Shown here: positions 35,074 to 47,329 of the stretch, one piece after another | How the letters are laid out: the number at the start of each line of letters is the position of its first letter | How positions within the stretch are numbered: the stretch's first letter is position 1 | Assembly (NCBI GenBank): GCA_022836615.1 | Contig: MU405369.1 | Span: forward strand, 1-64,000 | DNA: 64,000 nucleotides | Direction: 5' to 3' | From: Annulohypoxylon bovei var. microspora | Taxonomy: Eukaryota; Ascomycota; Sordariomycetes; Xylariales; Hypoxylaceae | Made by a program: the position numbers and the translations under genes | Notes under the pieces: generated by a model | Told to the model about the DNA's origin: nothing | Databases searched by the model: none | The model's input: the letters and a program-made list of their open reading frames with translations, nothing else

Positions 35074-36840
35074 CTAAAACGGACAAGTCCCCTCCTTCCG
35101 CCGTCTCACAAGCAACTTCTGCCACGGCCAAGGGAACAAGAACTCATGCAGCACCACGTCCTTCGGCCTACCGGTGCCCGGCAAGAACTTGAACTCGTAC
35201 TCAGTAAGCAGCTTGACGAGCGTCATCTTGACGAGCACGCTGGCGAAGAAGCGCCCCGGACACGCCGTCTTGCCGTACCCGAAGCCGAGGCTCGTGCGCG
35301 TCGGCGTCGAGAACTGGAACTCCTTCGCCTTGGCCGCGAGCTTGTCGGCATCGGCGGTGGCGGCGGCGGGCTGGTTTCGCATCTGGCGCTGGAACTCCTC
35401 GCGCGCCCGGAAGGTGCGTAGCCCGTCGTAGGCCGACGGGTTGGAGGTGTACGCCGCGTCGTTCTCGATCGCGTGGATGGGCAGCGCGGCGTAGGTTCCC
35501 GCCGGGATGTGCGTGCCGTCCTGGAAGGTGTATGGTTTGTGGAATATGCGCTTCATGCCTAAGATCGTTGGCGGGGACATCCGCTGTGACTCGCCAATCA
35601 CGCTGTCGAAGCGGTGGAGTTGGTCGTAAGAGCTCACGTCCCATCCGTGCTCTGAAACGGTGTTTATTTCGCCTAGAAGCTCATCGAGTAGGGTGGGACC
35701 GGCGGCGACGAGGTCGTAGATTACCTCGACTATGCGTATTAATGTGGTGTGAACCGATGCCAGGGCAACGAGAACTAGGACGTGCGAAATCGTGTCGGGG
35801 TCGCGGTCGCGCCCTTTTGCCAAGCTAGCGAGCCAGCTCAGGAGATTCATGTCGTCGGCGTTGCCGTCCTGGGGTTCCCAAGTCCCGTCATCGCCTTGTT
35901 TGATAAGTTCCTGGAGTTTGGGTCTGAGGAGCTGTTTGGCCCTGTTCATGTACCCCCACCCGATCCAGTAGGATGGGAGAAGGGGGTAAGTCAGAGGCAA
36001 CATCCACCTTGGAAACGAGCGTAAAATGACGACTGTCCTGAAAACTGTGTGCCTGGTTAGATGATATTAAATATTTTAGAATTTCGAGCCCGACATACGG
36101 TTCTCTGTATAGCTAAACGCGGTATCCAGCCAAGTCTTATTAGTGCAGAATGCTGGTCCCACAAGGACATCTGACGCAGCTCTGGCGGAGATATGTCCTA
36201 GAACATAGTAGGGTTGAAACTCTACCCAGTCTTCGCACATAGGGAGATATTCCTTCACTGCTTCCGTCACTGCATTTTCCATTCTCGGGATCAGTAATGG
36301 GAGCCGTGGCGTCAGTCTGCGCTGGACGATAGTATGATGAAGCCTATTTTCGAGGATGGAGTTTATCCCAGTGTAATAACCCAAGAGGTCTTGCTCCAGA
36401 GCCCCTTGTGGACTGGCAACTGCCACGGGCAGAGCAGCGAGCTCCTCAAGGAGGGATAGGGGTAGAATGATGATCTGCCCATCGCTCCGTGTCAACTGGA
36501 AGGCCGAGTTCTTGAACTACGACAATCTTAATGTTAGTAATATGACTTGATTCATGTTTTCCCCTATTAACGGAAAATTCACATTCAGTGGTAAACTTAC
36601 TCTCTTGTATCCGTCTTGTATCAAGTCAACTGCTTTCCCTACATATAGTAGGCTCAGAATGAATGAGGGTGCGAACGGTACTCGGCTTCTAATTAGAGAA
36701 TGTTTGGATTTTTCTCTCACGGCACGTCTTGTTAAGAAAGCATCAACGACGCTGTATGAGATGATGATGAGTGGTAAAGCCCAGTATAGAGACTCTAGAG
36801 TGCCTTTGAAGACTTCTCTACCAATATCGAAGCGTTCCAT
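35074..36840 (-). CDS. Cytochrome P450 monooxygenase, diterpene-cluster type (P450-2)
   Basis: Exons 36840-36601, 36516-36099 and 36044-35074 give 542 aa; introns of 84 and 54 bp keep frame. Near the N-terminus a hydrophobic anchor (YWALPLIIISYSVVDAFL) is followed by a basic/proline-poor linker. Motifs: I-helix ASVHTT in place of the usual AGxxTT, ExxR as ESQR, and heme loop FGYGKTACPGRFFAS. The C-terminus HEFLFPWPWQKLLVRRR parallels P450-1. It resembles fungal ent-kaurene oxidase/gibberellin-type P450s, from memory. Expected to be ER-bound and to oxidise the cluster's diterpene. The start is the first ATG of the frame; an upstream in-frame TTG was ignored. Confidence 0.92.
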
Positions 36841-38140
36841 TTTACCTATTCCTCGTCGGTGTTTCAAAGCTCAACTTGCCTTAACAGCGTCCGTGATAGT
36901 TTAGAGGTAGACACAGCCGCAGAGAAACTCACACTATAGGGCAACACTATGTATCATCCCATTACCCCATGATATCATGAAGCTCGACATGCAATACGTC
37001 GAGTGTGAAGCGGGGGGCTTCCCTCCCTGTCTTCGTGTTGACGTCGGTGGTAAACTAGAAGAGCGATCGCGAGATGAACCCGGATGCACGTACGGGGTGA
37101 ACACCGCGTCGGACCCTACATGGCCCTAGTTACGCTTCCCATGAATACATCCAATGACTCCGGATAAGCCTTCGTCGTCATGCGCGTCAGCCGCCATGAA
37201 ACGGCAGCTTTCGAGGCGTTCTGCAAAGATCTGCATGATTTTCTTATTTCAGACATGTTTGGCGATGATAAAAGGTTGAGGGTTATGGTTGATGTGTTGG
37301 GTACCTAGATCTACTACATTATCAGGGGGAAAGCCTTAAGGGGAATGTTACATGTCAGTCATTCCAGAGTAACATCTCTAAGGAAGTACCTAAAATAGAC
37401 ATCTAGGACTTCGATAGATCGGTATCAGTGATTGTCTAGCTGCGAGGTCACTGATATGATACAGTCTTACGTATGCATGTGCCTTTCAGCATCTTCGGGG
37501 GCAAGAAAAGCATGAATTTTTGAAAGAGGTAGTGATCGTCGATGCTTAGCGCTTATGATGACTCTCGATGTAACTATGATTGGCAAGGAATGTGATGTAT
37601 TCTATCGGCTACTGATATCTTTATTTGTTGGACGAGGCTGTATTCCTAAAATCGACTGGTAGGATAAGAGGATGGAAACAAGTAGCTGTGGAGTAAGCGG
37701 ACTTAAGCTTAAGCAGCCAAGACAAACTGCCGTTGCGGGGACATCATGGAGCGACGGCAACGTCCCACAAAAAGGATTTAAGAACAGGTACACTGGTACT
37801 GTACCTAGGTACTACCTAAGCCTTAAGGCTACATAATGTTACCCCCAGATAGTGTGTTCGCGTGACGAATTAGGAGTTTGTGGGATCTACATATGTCGCA
37901 GATGTAATCACATCTAGATAGAGTGGGAAGTGGGGCAATAGGGGTACGGCATAGGTATTGCGGAGGGACAGGGACAGCAGCATCTAGGCATCTTGCAGAG
38001 TAACACTAAGACACAACAATAGTTATAATATTCGCTATCGACAAATTCCAAGGTTTCCAAGTAGACTGACTAGGTAGGTAGGTAGGTCCCTATTGACAGT
38101 GCTATAGCTGTGAACGTATCCCGAGTTCTACTATGTCGGC
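36841..38140. other. 1.3-kb intergenic region upstream of P450-2
   Basis: No open frame with a recognisable product. Contains a TACCTAGGTA palindrome near 37803 and a TAGG tandem run at about 38066-38085. It separates the P450-2 promoter from the 3' end of the GST gene. Confidence 0.45.
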
Positions 38141-39180
38141 CTACGACTTTTGTGCTTCCTCGCCTGTGGCCTTAAGACTCTCTTGATACTCATGGAAGCT
38201 CTTAGTACCTTTAGGCATACCATTCCAATCGAGGCCTTGCTCATCCATAAGGCGTGTACGAAGATCCATAGATCTTTTCCACGATGGTCTGTTCACCATG
38301 CTCTCATGCCAGGCCTGCACATGAGGGAACCCGTCCCATTTCTTTTCCACCGGGACACTTAGAATCGTCTCTAGGCGGTTATTCCATGGGACGAATGCCA
38401 TATCCGCAAATGTCATACGGTCGCCAACTAACCACCGAGGATCCGATTTAGCGGCGAGCACGCCCTCGAGTACACCGAGGACCCTTCTGACCTCGTTGGA
38501 GTAGCGCTCAATGGCAGAAGGAATCTTTTCTTTGTGCAGATAGGTGAACCTGAGTTAAAGGTTATATGAGTTAGCTAAGGGAGGTAACAGGTACCCAGTA
38601 TGAAAGTTTGCCGGACACACCAAGTGCATTGCCCATAATAGGGGCCTTGACCGCTGACTTGGAACATGAGCCACTGATTACAGAGATTCTGTTCCTTGAA
38701 TGTGTCGTAGCTTAAATGATGTCCGGTGTCATATTTCGTAATGAGATACTGGATGATAGCACCTGTCTCCCATATCGTGATGTCGGTATTTGGATCCTCA
38801 ATAGCTTAAGCGCAAGTTAGGTAATCATTAACACACAAAGTGTTTCTTTCGCTATTGATAATAGGGTGTATATACCGGGAACACGACCGTTCGGGTTGAT
38901 GTCTGTAAACGGTTTCTTCTTGATGTTTTCAAACCGAAGTGACACGGTCTCGTAGGAGATTCCTAGCTCCTCCAAGACGAAGATGACCTACACCGAAGGA
39001 AATTGGCATTAGGATACGATATTCAGGCTTTAAAAACACAGTGTAGATAAAGCTAAGTAGTTAGTTACCTTCCATGAGTTTGAACCGGGAGCTGGATATC
39101 ATGATTAGTCCAGTATCCCGTTTGGCAGGGTCTGGGAGTGACCACGTACGAGACACCCAAACGCGAATTGGTTTCTCCAT
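38141..39180 (-). CDS. Glutathione S-transferase, Ure2-like
   Basis: Five exons: 39180-39150, 39091-39069, 38987-38876, 38804-38621 and 38549-38141, giving 252 aa. All four introns keep frame. The thioredoxin-fold half reads PPGSNSWKVIFVLEELGISYE, then NPNGRVPAIEDPNTDITIWETGAIIQYL (glutathione-binding cis-Pro and the E/S pair region). The helical half has QWLMFQVSGQGPYYGQ and WLVGDRMTFADMAFVPW. Cytosolic. GSTs of this class occur in fungal secondary-metabolite clusters, where they conjugate or isomerise intermediates, and also in general detoxification, so membership in the diterpene cluster is inferred from position between P450-2 and the cyclase. Confidence 0.92.
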
Positions 39181-40470
39181 TTTCGATGTATGTAAAGTTG
39201 CCTTGTTTGCCTTGAAGAGTTGAACAGTTCCGTACCCAAGAGTTTCTTTTGTCGCGATTGACGGAGAAGTAAGACAATGGCTTGAGAGTTGCATGAAGAG
39301 GCCTCAAAAAGGCTCCCTGAAATCACATTGCGCGGGGTAGCACTCAGGTTCATAGTAATGATAAGAGATGGTACATTTTTTTGTGCTACATGAGTTACTT
39401 GGATATTGCTGCTTATGATGTCGGTTGCACAGCATTAGGTATTTGATCCATCATGCGTTGTGGACCACCCCTAAAGGATTGGATACTTAGGTACCTACCA
39501 GGTATTTTGACCACAATCTCGGGTGATCGGGGAGGCAATAAGCCACGCTCTTGAGGTATGACAGAATAATTTGATGCAAGACTCATCTAGAATCATTCTT
39601 GGAGAAAAATGAAGCTTTTCTTGCATTGAATGTAACATGTTGGTGGTTGTAATGCAGGAATAAGTGGGCCAGGTGATGTACTGCTAGGTAACTGGCTTAT
39701 GTAACCTAACCAAACCCCCTTATTTATCATACTGAGTAATATCCACCTAATTTAAGCTTAAGCTGGATAGGGGCACAGAAAGGGAAACAAATAGCGACAT
39801 GCATCCATTGAATATATCACAACTTTACAACCCTCCACTAGTAACCTAGCGACGATACACGCCACGATGGCTGCCGATGTAACACAAATGCGATCGTCTT
39901 GTCGAATCCTAAAGTTGACGCGTAATTTGAGTCATATTCTTAGCTCGAAAAGTTAACATACTCCAAAATATTGAGCCTCATTTCGCCCTATTTGGCAATA
40001 ATTATGTACACCGACGTAACGTAAATATTAAACAGTTGAACATCAGTATACATACTACCAAGTTACTCAAGGGTATTCATGAAGTATAGTTGTTTGTCCG
40101 GTATCTAAGCCCCTGTTTGCCTCTTTACCGGACAGAAATGCAGTAAAATGCAACTCGGTTTCCTAGCATTCCCGTTTACGCCATCTTACAGCATCGGGAT
40201 CATGTCGATCGTACTCGTAGAGTGATTTTAAGCCTCTAAGAGTGTTCTGGTGGGTAGGTAGTCTCTCCAGAATTGATGTCAGAGTGGGCGGTGGGAAAGA
40301 TAAGGTATTGGATGAAGAAATCATGGTAGCTTCAGGCTCAAATTAAATGCTGTACGACTTTAACGTAGCATAAGATCTCATGAAAATACCTCGAACCTAT
40401 GATGAAGGAAATTTTCTATGCAACAGCTATTCGTGAGCAAGAACTGTAACTTTTGTGATACAATAGAAGT
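39181..40470. other. Divergent promoter region between GST and diterpene cyclase
   Basis: 1.29 kb without a credible gene; GST is transcribed left and the cyclase right. An exact TAGGTACCTA palindrome lies at 39488-39497. Coregulation of the two genes from this region is plausible but not shown. Confidence 0.5.
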
Positions 40471-43400
40471 ATGGATCATTCAATTCATGACCAGATACAG
40501 TCCCTTATTTCTAAATTGTCAGCACAATGTTCCGCCAATCATGGCTTCGGGTCCATGAGCCCATCCATCTACGATACTGCTTGGGTTTCCATGGTGCGGA
40601 AGCCAGGTAGTGCTGGTGGAGATGGGTGGCTATCTACCGAATGTTTCGAGTTCATCTTGGCCAACCAACTCCCATCCGGTGCCTGGGAGTCCTATGCCTC
40701 GCCTATTGACGGTATCTTGAATACAGCAGCTTCGCTGCTGGCGTTAAGAAGACGGTTGGAAATATGCCCCGGGCACCTAGACTGGGAAACCAGAAGCCAA
40801 CGGGCCGAGGCCGCGCTACGGGAGCTTCTAATTAACTGGGACGCTGATGCAAGCGATCAAGTCGGGTTCGAGATGCTGATCATCCAACATGTCTCCTTAC
40901 TAGAGGCCCAGGGGATTGTGCTAGAGTTTCCACAGCTTGATGCTCTAAAGTCTCTTCGTGACGCCAAGTTGGAAAGACTACCTCTATTATCTATCTATGA
41001 TGCACCTTGTACCTTGTATCACTGTCTGGAAGGCCTTATAGGGCACATAGACTTTGATCAGGTGCGCCATAGACGGGACGCAAATGGTTCCATGATGGGA
41101 TCGCCGTCATCGACAGCAGCATATCTCATGTATTCCTCGGTTTGGGATGATGAGGCGGAAGCTTATCTTAGGAATGTCCTAAAATACTGCACTGGGCACG
41201 GAAATGGAAGCGTTCCATGTGCGTGGCCAACTAGAATCTTCGAGACTTCTTGGGTAAGTACCTCCCAATGAATTGATAGTCCAAGACTTGTTTTCGTTAT
41301 TTTTGCTGCATATCATATCTATATGCTCATTAGCCATTTTGACTAGGCCCTTACAACCTTGGCAGAATCTGGAGTCAGGGTTGACAGTCCAGAGGCTCTC
41401 AAAATCGGAGACTTTTTAGAAGAAGCTCTGTCAACGCAGAAGGGTATTCTTGGGTTCGGTAATAGCGCCTAGTCCTCAAGTCATCAGGCATATTCGCTGA
41501 CAATGATAAAGATATTGGATCCTTCCCGGATGCGGATGATACGGCTAGGGGAATTATGGCCCTCCGTATCCTGGGCAAGAATTCTACTGTCGAGAACCTT
41601 ATCCAGACGTTTGAAGCTGAAGAACATTTTAAAACCTACCATGGCGAACGTAACCCAAGTTTCAGTGCGAATTGCAATGTTCTCATTTGTCTCTTGACGA
41701 CAAGAGATCCGACACTTTATATCCCACAGATCGCAAAAATAGTCAGCTTTCTTACGACTCAGGTGTATAGGGATGATGTCAATGACAAATGGGTAAGCAA
41801 GCCTCTCACCATACCTCTAAGGATTTTCATGAAGTCTAACACTGGACTTTAAAGCATCTTAAGGAACTGTATTGGATAATGCTCCTTTCCCGAGCGTTTG
41901 AAGTCCTATACTTGGACGAGAAGTTAACTCGGAAGCTCATTGACCTTGTTCCTGACCTGAAGGAGGATATTCCTATGGTCTCTCTCCATCTACTCGTCAG
42001 GATCCTCCGATTTCAGCAGGCCAATGGTTCGTGGGAGCATCTTTGTGAAGTGACGTCGTATGCGATCTTAGCACTGATATCACTAGCTCGGCTGCCCTGG
42101 ATTCGGCAAATCGACCTGGGCGAAATCACAGCAGCAATAGCTCGGGGAAAGTCTTTTCTTCTGTCGAATAGAAACCAATGGGGCGAAGGCCACTACATTT
42201 GGGTTGAGAAGGTCACGTTTGCTTCCAACGTACTTTCTGAAGCGTACTGTCTGGCGGCGGCATTCGTACCTATTCCACCGGTCGCTTCACCAGCAGAATC
42301 AGAGACATTTTCCGCTTTTGCCATGCCTGATAGGAAGATATCTATCATGATGAAAAAAATGGGCAGGGTAATTGCGCGCACACCCTTGTTTTCGGACACA
42401 GAGTCGTACGTTCTGCGTGCTGCTGAGATGCAGGCATGCTATGCACTTTCTGCACTTCAGAAAAGCCCCCTCAACATATTCCCGCGAACTGCCAAGGGAG
42501 AAGATAAATATCTATGTATCATCCCCTTGGCGTTCACGGCCTGCGCCGCGGCGCAAGGCTCTGTGGTTAGCCTCTCTGTCTTGCGCGAGATGATGATATT
42601 ATCTATTTTGAACTTCTTGGCGGATGAATACATGGAGGGTGTAATCGAGAAGGGGTTCGTTGGGAATCTAGATGCAGTTAGGGATCTGATTCGACAACTT
42701 TTCATCGATGTCTCTAGCGCCCCTATGTTGAACGGGAATTCGAAAGGGATAAAGACATCCAATAGTGGCCTCGAGGGAACCAAGAATCAGGCGTCTCTTC
42801 AAGAAGTCGAAGAAGTCCTATGCCAATTTATAGCACATATTCTACACCACCCCACAGTGGTATCGGCTCCGAGAAGCTATCAGACGCGACTGGCCTTCGA
42901 GTTAGAGACATTCCTTCTAGCTCATGTCACCCATGCCGAGGATAACCATCGGTTCGGCCGTCAACGCACCGGTTTGCATACCAACGGGGAAAGTAGTGTC
43001 AAAATTAATGGCGATGGGATCCCTAATGGTGACAGCACAAGAAGGCAAGACAGTCCGGCAATGCAATATCTAGAGCCCAAGCGAACATTTTACAACTGGG
43101 TACGCAGCACATCGGCTGACCACACGTCTTGCCCTTTCTCATTTGTCTTCTTCAATTGCTTGATCCGCATGTCTTCAAATCTCGGAAGCGTAGATATGTA
43201 CGGCTCGGTAAGAAGAGCTTATCTGGCCGAAGACCTCTGTCGCCATCTCGCAAGCTTGTGTCGCATGTACAACGACTGCGGGTCGTTGCGCCGCGATGCG
43301 GAGGAGTGCAATCTGAATTCAATCAATTTCCCAGAGTTTCACTCAAATCGATCACCATTATCAAAATCGACAGGAAGGGAGACGGGTGCGGAAATTGAAG

Positions 43401-43597
43401 ATAAGAAAATGAAGTCTGAATTGTTGTGGATAGCTGAATATGAGCGGCGTGGGCTTAAAACTGCGCTAGCGCTTTTGGAGGAAGAGCTTGGAGATCGCGG
43501 TAAGCGCACGGTTGGTGCGCTGAAGCTGTTTGTTAATGTGACAGATTTGTACGGGCATATCTATGTTTTGAAGGATGTTGGAACGCGCACTAAGTAG
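40471..43597 (+). CDS. Bifunctional diterpene cyclase (copalyl diphosphate synthase / kaurene synthase type)
   Basis: Exons 40471-41253, 41347-41458, 41512-41792 and 41855-43597 give 972 aa, the usual size of fungal CPS/KS. The SxYDTAW block is at the start (SIYDTAWVSM). The class II acid motif DADD (residues about 305-308, in FPDADDTARG) protonates GGPP. In the C-terminal class I half, DEYME (about 648-652, the fungal version of DDxxD) and NDCGSLRRD (about 865-873, followed by NLNSINFPEF) bind Mg for ionising copalyl diphosphate. Both halves therefore look competent. Reading through 41459-41511 gives a TAG stop, but splicing this 53-nt intron (CTGAC branch) restores frame. The product cannot be told from sequence: a kaurane, pimarane or aphidicolane skeleton are all possible. 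Confidence 0.94.
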
Positions 43598-43885
43598 GTA
43601 GGTACCTACCGATAACGAACAGCATTAAAAGGGTAGGTAGTCTCAAGAATGGAAATTGATGAATGTTATAAAAGATTATGAAAAATCCAAACCGGAGTGC
43701 CGGAGTGATCTCAATGCTGAAATTATTGTGGAATTATATTCATTTAACTCATGATGTGATTTGGTGGGAAGTACGGGATGGGGTAATATGGGTACTTTTT
43801 TTTCTCTCTTTTTTCTTCGCGATATTTAAGCTATTTCAAATCCACGATAGACTCATCCAAGGAGTTCCCTTCCAATAATACCCAA
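43598..43885. other. 3' flank of the cyclase
   Basis: TAGGTACCTA at 43599-43608 begins two bases after the cyclase stop codon. A 66-codon frame at 43678-43878 is AT-rich and lacks any recognisable domain. Confidence 0.45.
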
Positions 43886-43993
43886 GGTCCCATAGCTCAG
43901 TTGGTTAGAGCGTCGTACTAATATCTTCCTATCATCTGAATAAGAAATATTGAGTAAATGCGAAGGCCGAGAGTTCAAGCCTCTCTGGGACCA
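43886..43993 (+). tRNA. tRNA-Ile (AAU anticodon) with intron
   Basis: Acceptor arms GGTCCCA / TGGGACC pair fully. The D arm is TAGCTCAGTTGGTTAGAGC. The anticodon arm is TCGTA-CTAATA...A-TGCGA, with anticodon AAT (inosine-modified in the mature tRNA). An intron of about 34 nt begins right after position 37 (TCTTCC...GAGTAA), the standard place for nuclear tRNA introns. The T arm is GAGAG-TTCAAGC-CTCTC and the discriminator base is A. Every stem closes with at most one G-T pair. Confidence 0.95.
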
Positions 43994-44545
43994 TCATTTC
44001 CTTTTTACCAGATGGAAGCATATAGATATTTTCCATCCTCACTTTTTTTCTTATTCAGAAGATTTAAGTACTTAGAAATCCGCCCCCACGTACCCCACCC
44101 CACCCTCCATTTCGTGAACTGCGGTAAGGCTTTCTACAGCTCACCCCAAATGCATTTCACTTATTAACGCATCTATCGCCACTATTTTTTTTTTCTCGCT
44201 GTCATCTATCGTCGGAAGCTTTTCGATAAGTACCTACCCTTAAACAGGTTGCTAGTATAAGTACCTAGTTCCCCAGCAATATCCAGATAATATCTTGCCG
44301 CAACAAATTGGAATTGAAGAGCCGAGACACTGAAGAAATGGAGACATACACTCGTAGAATTCAAAGCCGTGTACATCTTCAGCCAAATATCGCTGTCGGA
44401 ATAGGAGTAAGTAATAATGTTGAACTGCTCTCCAAACATGTAAATACTTTCTAATCCTGGACAGGTTTCTATCAAGCTCATCGCATTAACATCACTCCTT
44501 TCCATATCATGGATAGCATATACCCGTAGTATTTCCTATATCAAC
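43994..44545. other. Intergenic region, no supportable gene
   Basis: A 99-codon minus-strand frame (44206-44505) contains LIETCPGLESIYMFGEQFN, faintly like an F-box/LRR segment, but there is no upstream continuation that I can find. Otherwise pyrimidine-rich spacer. Confidence 0.4.
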
Positions 44546-45750
44546 ATGGGGTCCTTAGATTCCTCGCTCTTCAATCCCATTGATCAATCCGGCCTCGTTG
44601 CCAGAAAGGGGGCACACGTTCAAACCTGTGTAGATTCACAATCACACACTCCAGGAATAGGAGTAAGCAGCAGCACTCATTTAATTAATAAAAAAACATA
44701 TGGATTCCTATTTACCATAGCCAGATACTCATTAATATTACCGCCTTGACATTGCTATCCCTTTATATGACTTACAACCAACTATGGGTTTATGAGGGCC
44801 GTGAGGTGGTCTTAGAACGCCCCATCCTTGATCTCTATGATCAAATAGGTTGTATGACTATCCCGATAGCTTATACTTACTGTTTTGAATCGATTTCAAC
44901 AAGTAAATTGTCAACAAGTTTATGTTTGATACAAGCCGGGAATGCCTTGACGACTCTTCTGAGCACTTTGGTAGAGGATCCCACGACCGATCGAATAACC
45001 ATTTGTCTGATCATCAATATTTTTTCGATCACTTGTTTTTCTCTTCTGGACTCGGAATATAGAGTGTTTGGCGAAGCTTCCGGCGCCATATTTATGATTT
45101 TCTGGTCTTACGAAACTTCAAGGAGAACATTTACCCACCACGCACCGAAATCTTCCAAGCGTCCTGTGAAAAATACGATTGCAGACCAGAACCAATTCTC
45201 AGAAAACCTGCGCCTAGTTTCGCAAAATCTTTCTTCGGTAGTCTTAGCTTTAACCGCAATACTCTATTTACGTTGGATGTGGAAGCTAAATAGCCGTCAA
45301 TGTCATCACGAGACTATGTCCTACCATAAAGTATTCAGCCAGGCCATCCCAGTACTAGCTCTATTCAAACCCTTTGCTAGTATTTGCTGTGAGTTTCGAT
45401 TTCTAGATATATTATCGTGTACCCTAACAGTCTAACTAGACTACCTGAAATTGGGTTCTTCTATTCCGAATGATGGCAATGAATTCACTTTATCTTCTTC
45501 CACCCCGAAATCCTCGCTCGCGTGGAACCTGACCTTTATGTCCATATCTCTATTTTTGAAAGGACTATGGTATCCGGCAGCATTTTCTCTGTGTTGTACA
45601 GTGTTTATAGTTATGACCTCGAAACCGGACGTAGGTAAGTCTTTAGTGTTGAACTTACCTAGTCCCCAAAGCTCGATTAAAGCAATTAATCCTTTACAAA
45701 GTTACTCTTACCGTGAGACGGCCGGTTTCGAAATCGGTCAGCCAATATGA
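44546..45750 (+). CDS. Multi-helix membrane protein of unknown function
   Basis: Proposed exons 44546-44662, 44725-45388 and 45440-45750, giving 363 aa. Both introns (62 and 51 bp) have GTAAGC/GTGAGT donors and restore frame. The central part has several hydrophobic segments (IGCMTIPIAYTYCF, ITICLIINIFSITCFSLL, SGAIFMIFW, SVVLALTAILYL) and a later pair (LTFMSISLFLKGLWYPAAFSLCCTVFIVM). I do not recognise the family. It stands 40 bp upstream of the next gene in the same direction, which hints at a linked pair. The first exon is the least certain part; an alternative start lies within exon 2. Confidence 0.6.
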
Positions 45751-45790
45751 TAAACCATATAGCTCGGAACAAAAGAGTTTTAATAAAATA

Positions 45791-47064
45791 ATGAATGTGT
45801 TTGAAATAAGACACACGTTCTGCGACATTCGACTAATTTGGCCTGTGAGAATGAATAAGAAACCTCCTGGCTATCGTCAAATTGAATGGCAATGCGTAGG
45901 TGCAAATCCATATCGAGATGATGTGTAATTACCTACTAATCACCAATTTTGAAGTCTTGTGGCGAGACATTGGTTACTCATTTCGACAATTCTGACCCTC
46001 AAGCGCTTAGGAACTTACAAGAAAAACTTCGCAGTATTGGTTCTAAGAGTTACGCATCCGATAATCAAACCGGATCAAACCCCTCGAGCTCTATCCCACC
46101 TTCTAGTTCTAATAGTCTATCTGTAAACTCATCAGGCGCACTGACTACATATGAACAAATATTTCCTGATCATCGTATGCCGGCGATGGATAGTTCAAAG
46201 CGAGGGGCAGGAGTAGCGAACACAGACGACCATACCACAAAGTCCCAAAGTCTAAGAAACGCTAATATGGGGAAGTATTTCGAAGTTTGTGTGAATGTAG
46301 GACGACACATGGTGAACTTGGGAGAAATCAACATATCTTCCGTAACATCAGATGACCAATTGTTCGATGAAATATGGAAGACTTACCATGGAATGAAAGG
46401 GGTCGGCTGGGGAGCAGCATTACATAATTGGTTTCTCGAGCCTGCTGATGTGTTGTTCGTCTTGGTAAGTTTATGGGCAGATTTCAGATTCGTGGAAGCA
46501 CCATGTCACTAACTTATGAAACAGTTCGGAGTGCTTAAGAGACACCAAGTTGGAATCTACAAGCAGCCATTGGAGATCCCGCCTCAAGTAGAAGTCGACG
46601 AGGGCAGATATGATTACTACGAATGCCCAATGAAGGTTTTGCCACCAATGCCTAACAATATATTTCTTCATTATCTTGAACATGCGAAGAAGAAAGCTGC
46701 TTCTAAAAACGAGACGCCGAGGTACCATACGGACAACACCTTTCTCAACCGACTGCCAAAGAAGTTAGAACGAAGCATTTTCACCGGAGACGTAACATCT
46801 ACGGGCTCAAATATATCATATGGGTGGGGGATTCATATCGTTGAGCGTCCGAGCACATTTGCACAGAATTTGATTGCAGGATTAGTAGCAATCGTCAGCG
46901 TGGTTATATGCTTGACTATTTTTGGAATCACTTACACTACTTTAGGCCTCGATGAAGCTATTGGGATAGGACAGTATACTGCAGGGGTGCTGACGCTTCT
47001 CAACACAGCTATTTATTTCTCTTTACAGGCATACTGCAACTCTCTATCTTCACAGAAACCTTGA
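45791..47064 (+). CDS. Conserved fungal hypothetical protein with WQCxCGE motif and C-terminal membrane segments
   Basis: Exons 45791-45895, 45955-46464 and 46525-47064 give 384 aa; introns 59 and 60 bp. It starts near KPPGYRQIEWQCSCGE, a short Cys motif after a Gly/Pro turn. The middle is Ser-rich (about residues 70-110). Then come TYHGMKGVGWGAALHNWFLEPADVLFV and LPPMPNNIFLHYLEHA, blocks I recall from uncharacterised proteins common in Sordariomycetes. Two hydrophobic helices lie near the end (LIAGLVAIVSVVICLTIFGITYT and GVLTLLNTAIYFSL). No catalytic signature is visible. ATG 45791 is the first in frame; MNKKPPGYR at 45851 would be a shorter alternative. Confidence 0.72.
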
Positions 47065-47329
47065 GGTTCGCCGGATCTCAACTCTAACATTAAAATAATA
47101 TAAAGATTTACAGATGCCGCAGATGTAGAGTATTATTAGGAGTATATGTACCTAGGCAATCGAGTTCTGTGATAGTTGCATAGGTACCTGGGTACTTACC
47201 CTGCGAACTTAAAAGGGGTAACGACAACTTCAAGTATTAAAAGAGGTGTCAGTCCTATCTTCGACATCTATAGCAGGAGTACTTTAATTCAATAACGAGC
47301 ACACTTACCTCACACTTACAATTAACGTT

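Noticed and set aside
37100..37260. Small minus-strand coding exon (MQIFAERLESCRFMAADAHDD...)
   Set aside because: Only about 38 codons, no splice-linked neighbours and no family recognised.
44206..44505. F-box/LRR-like gene on the minus strand
   Set aside because: The similarity is a few residues; no F-box and no continuation in either direction.
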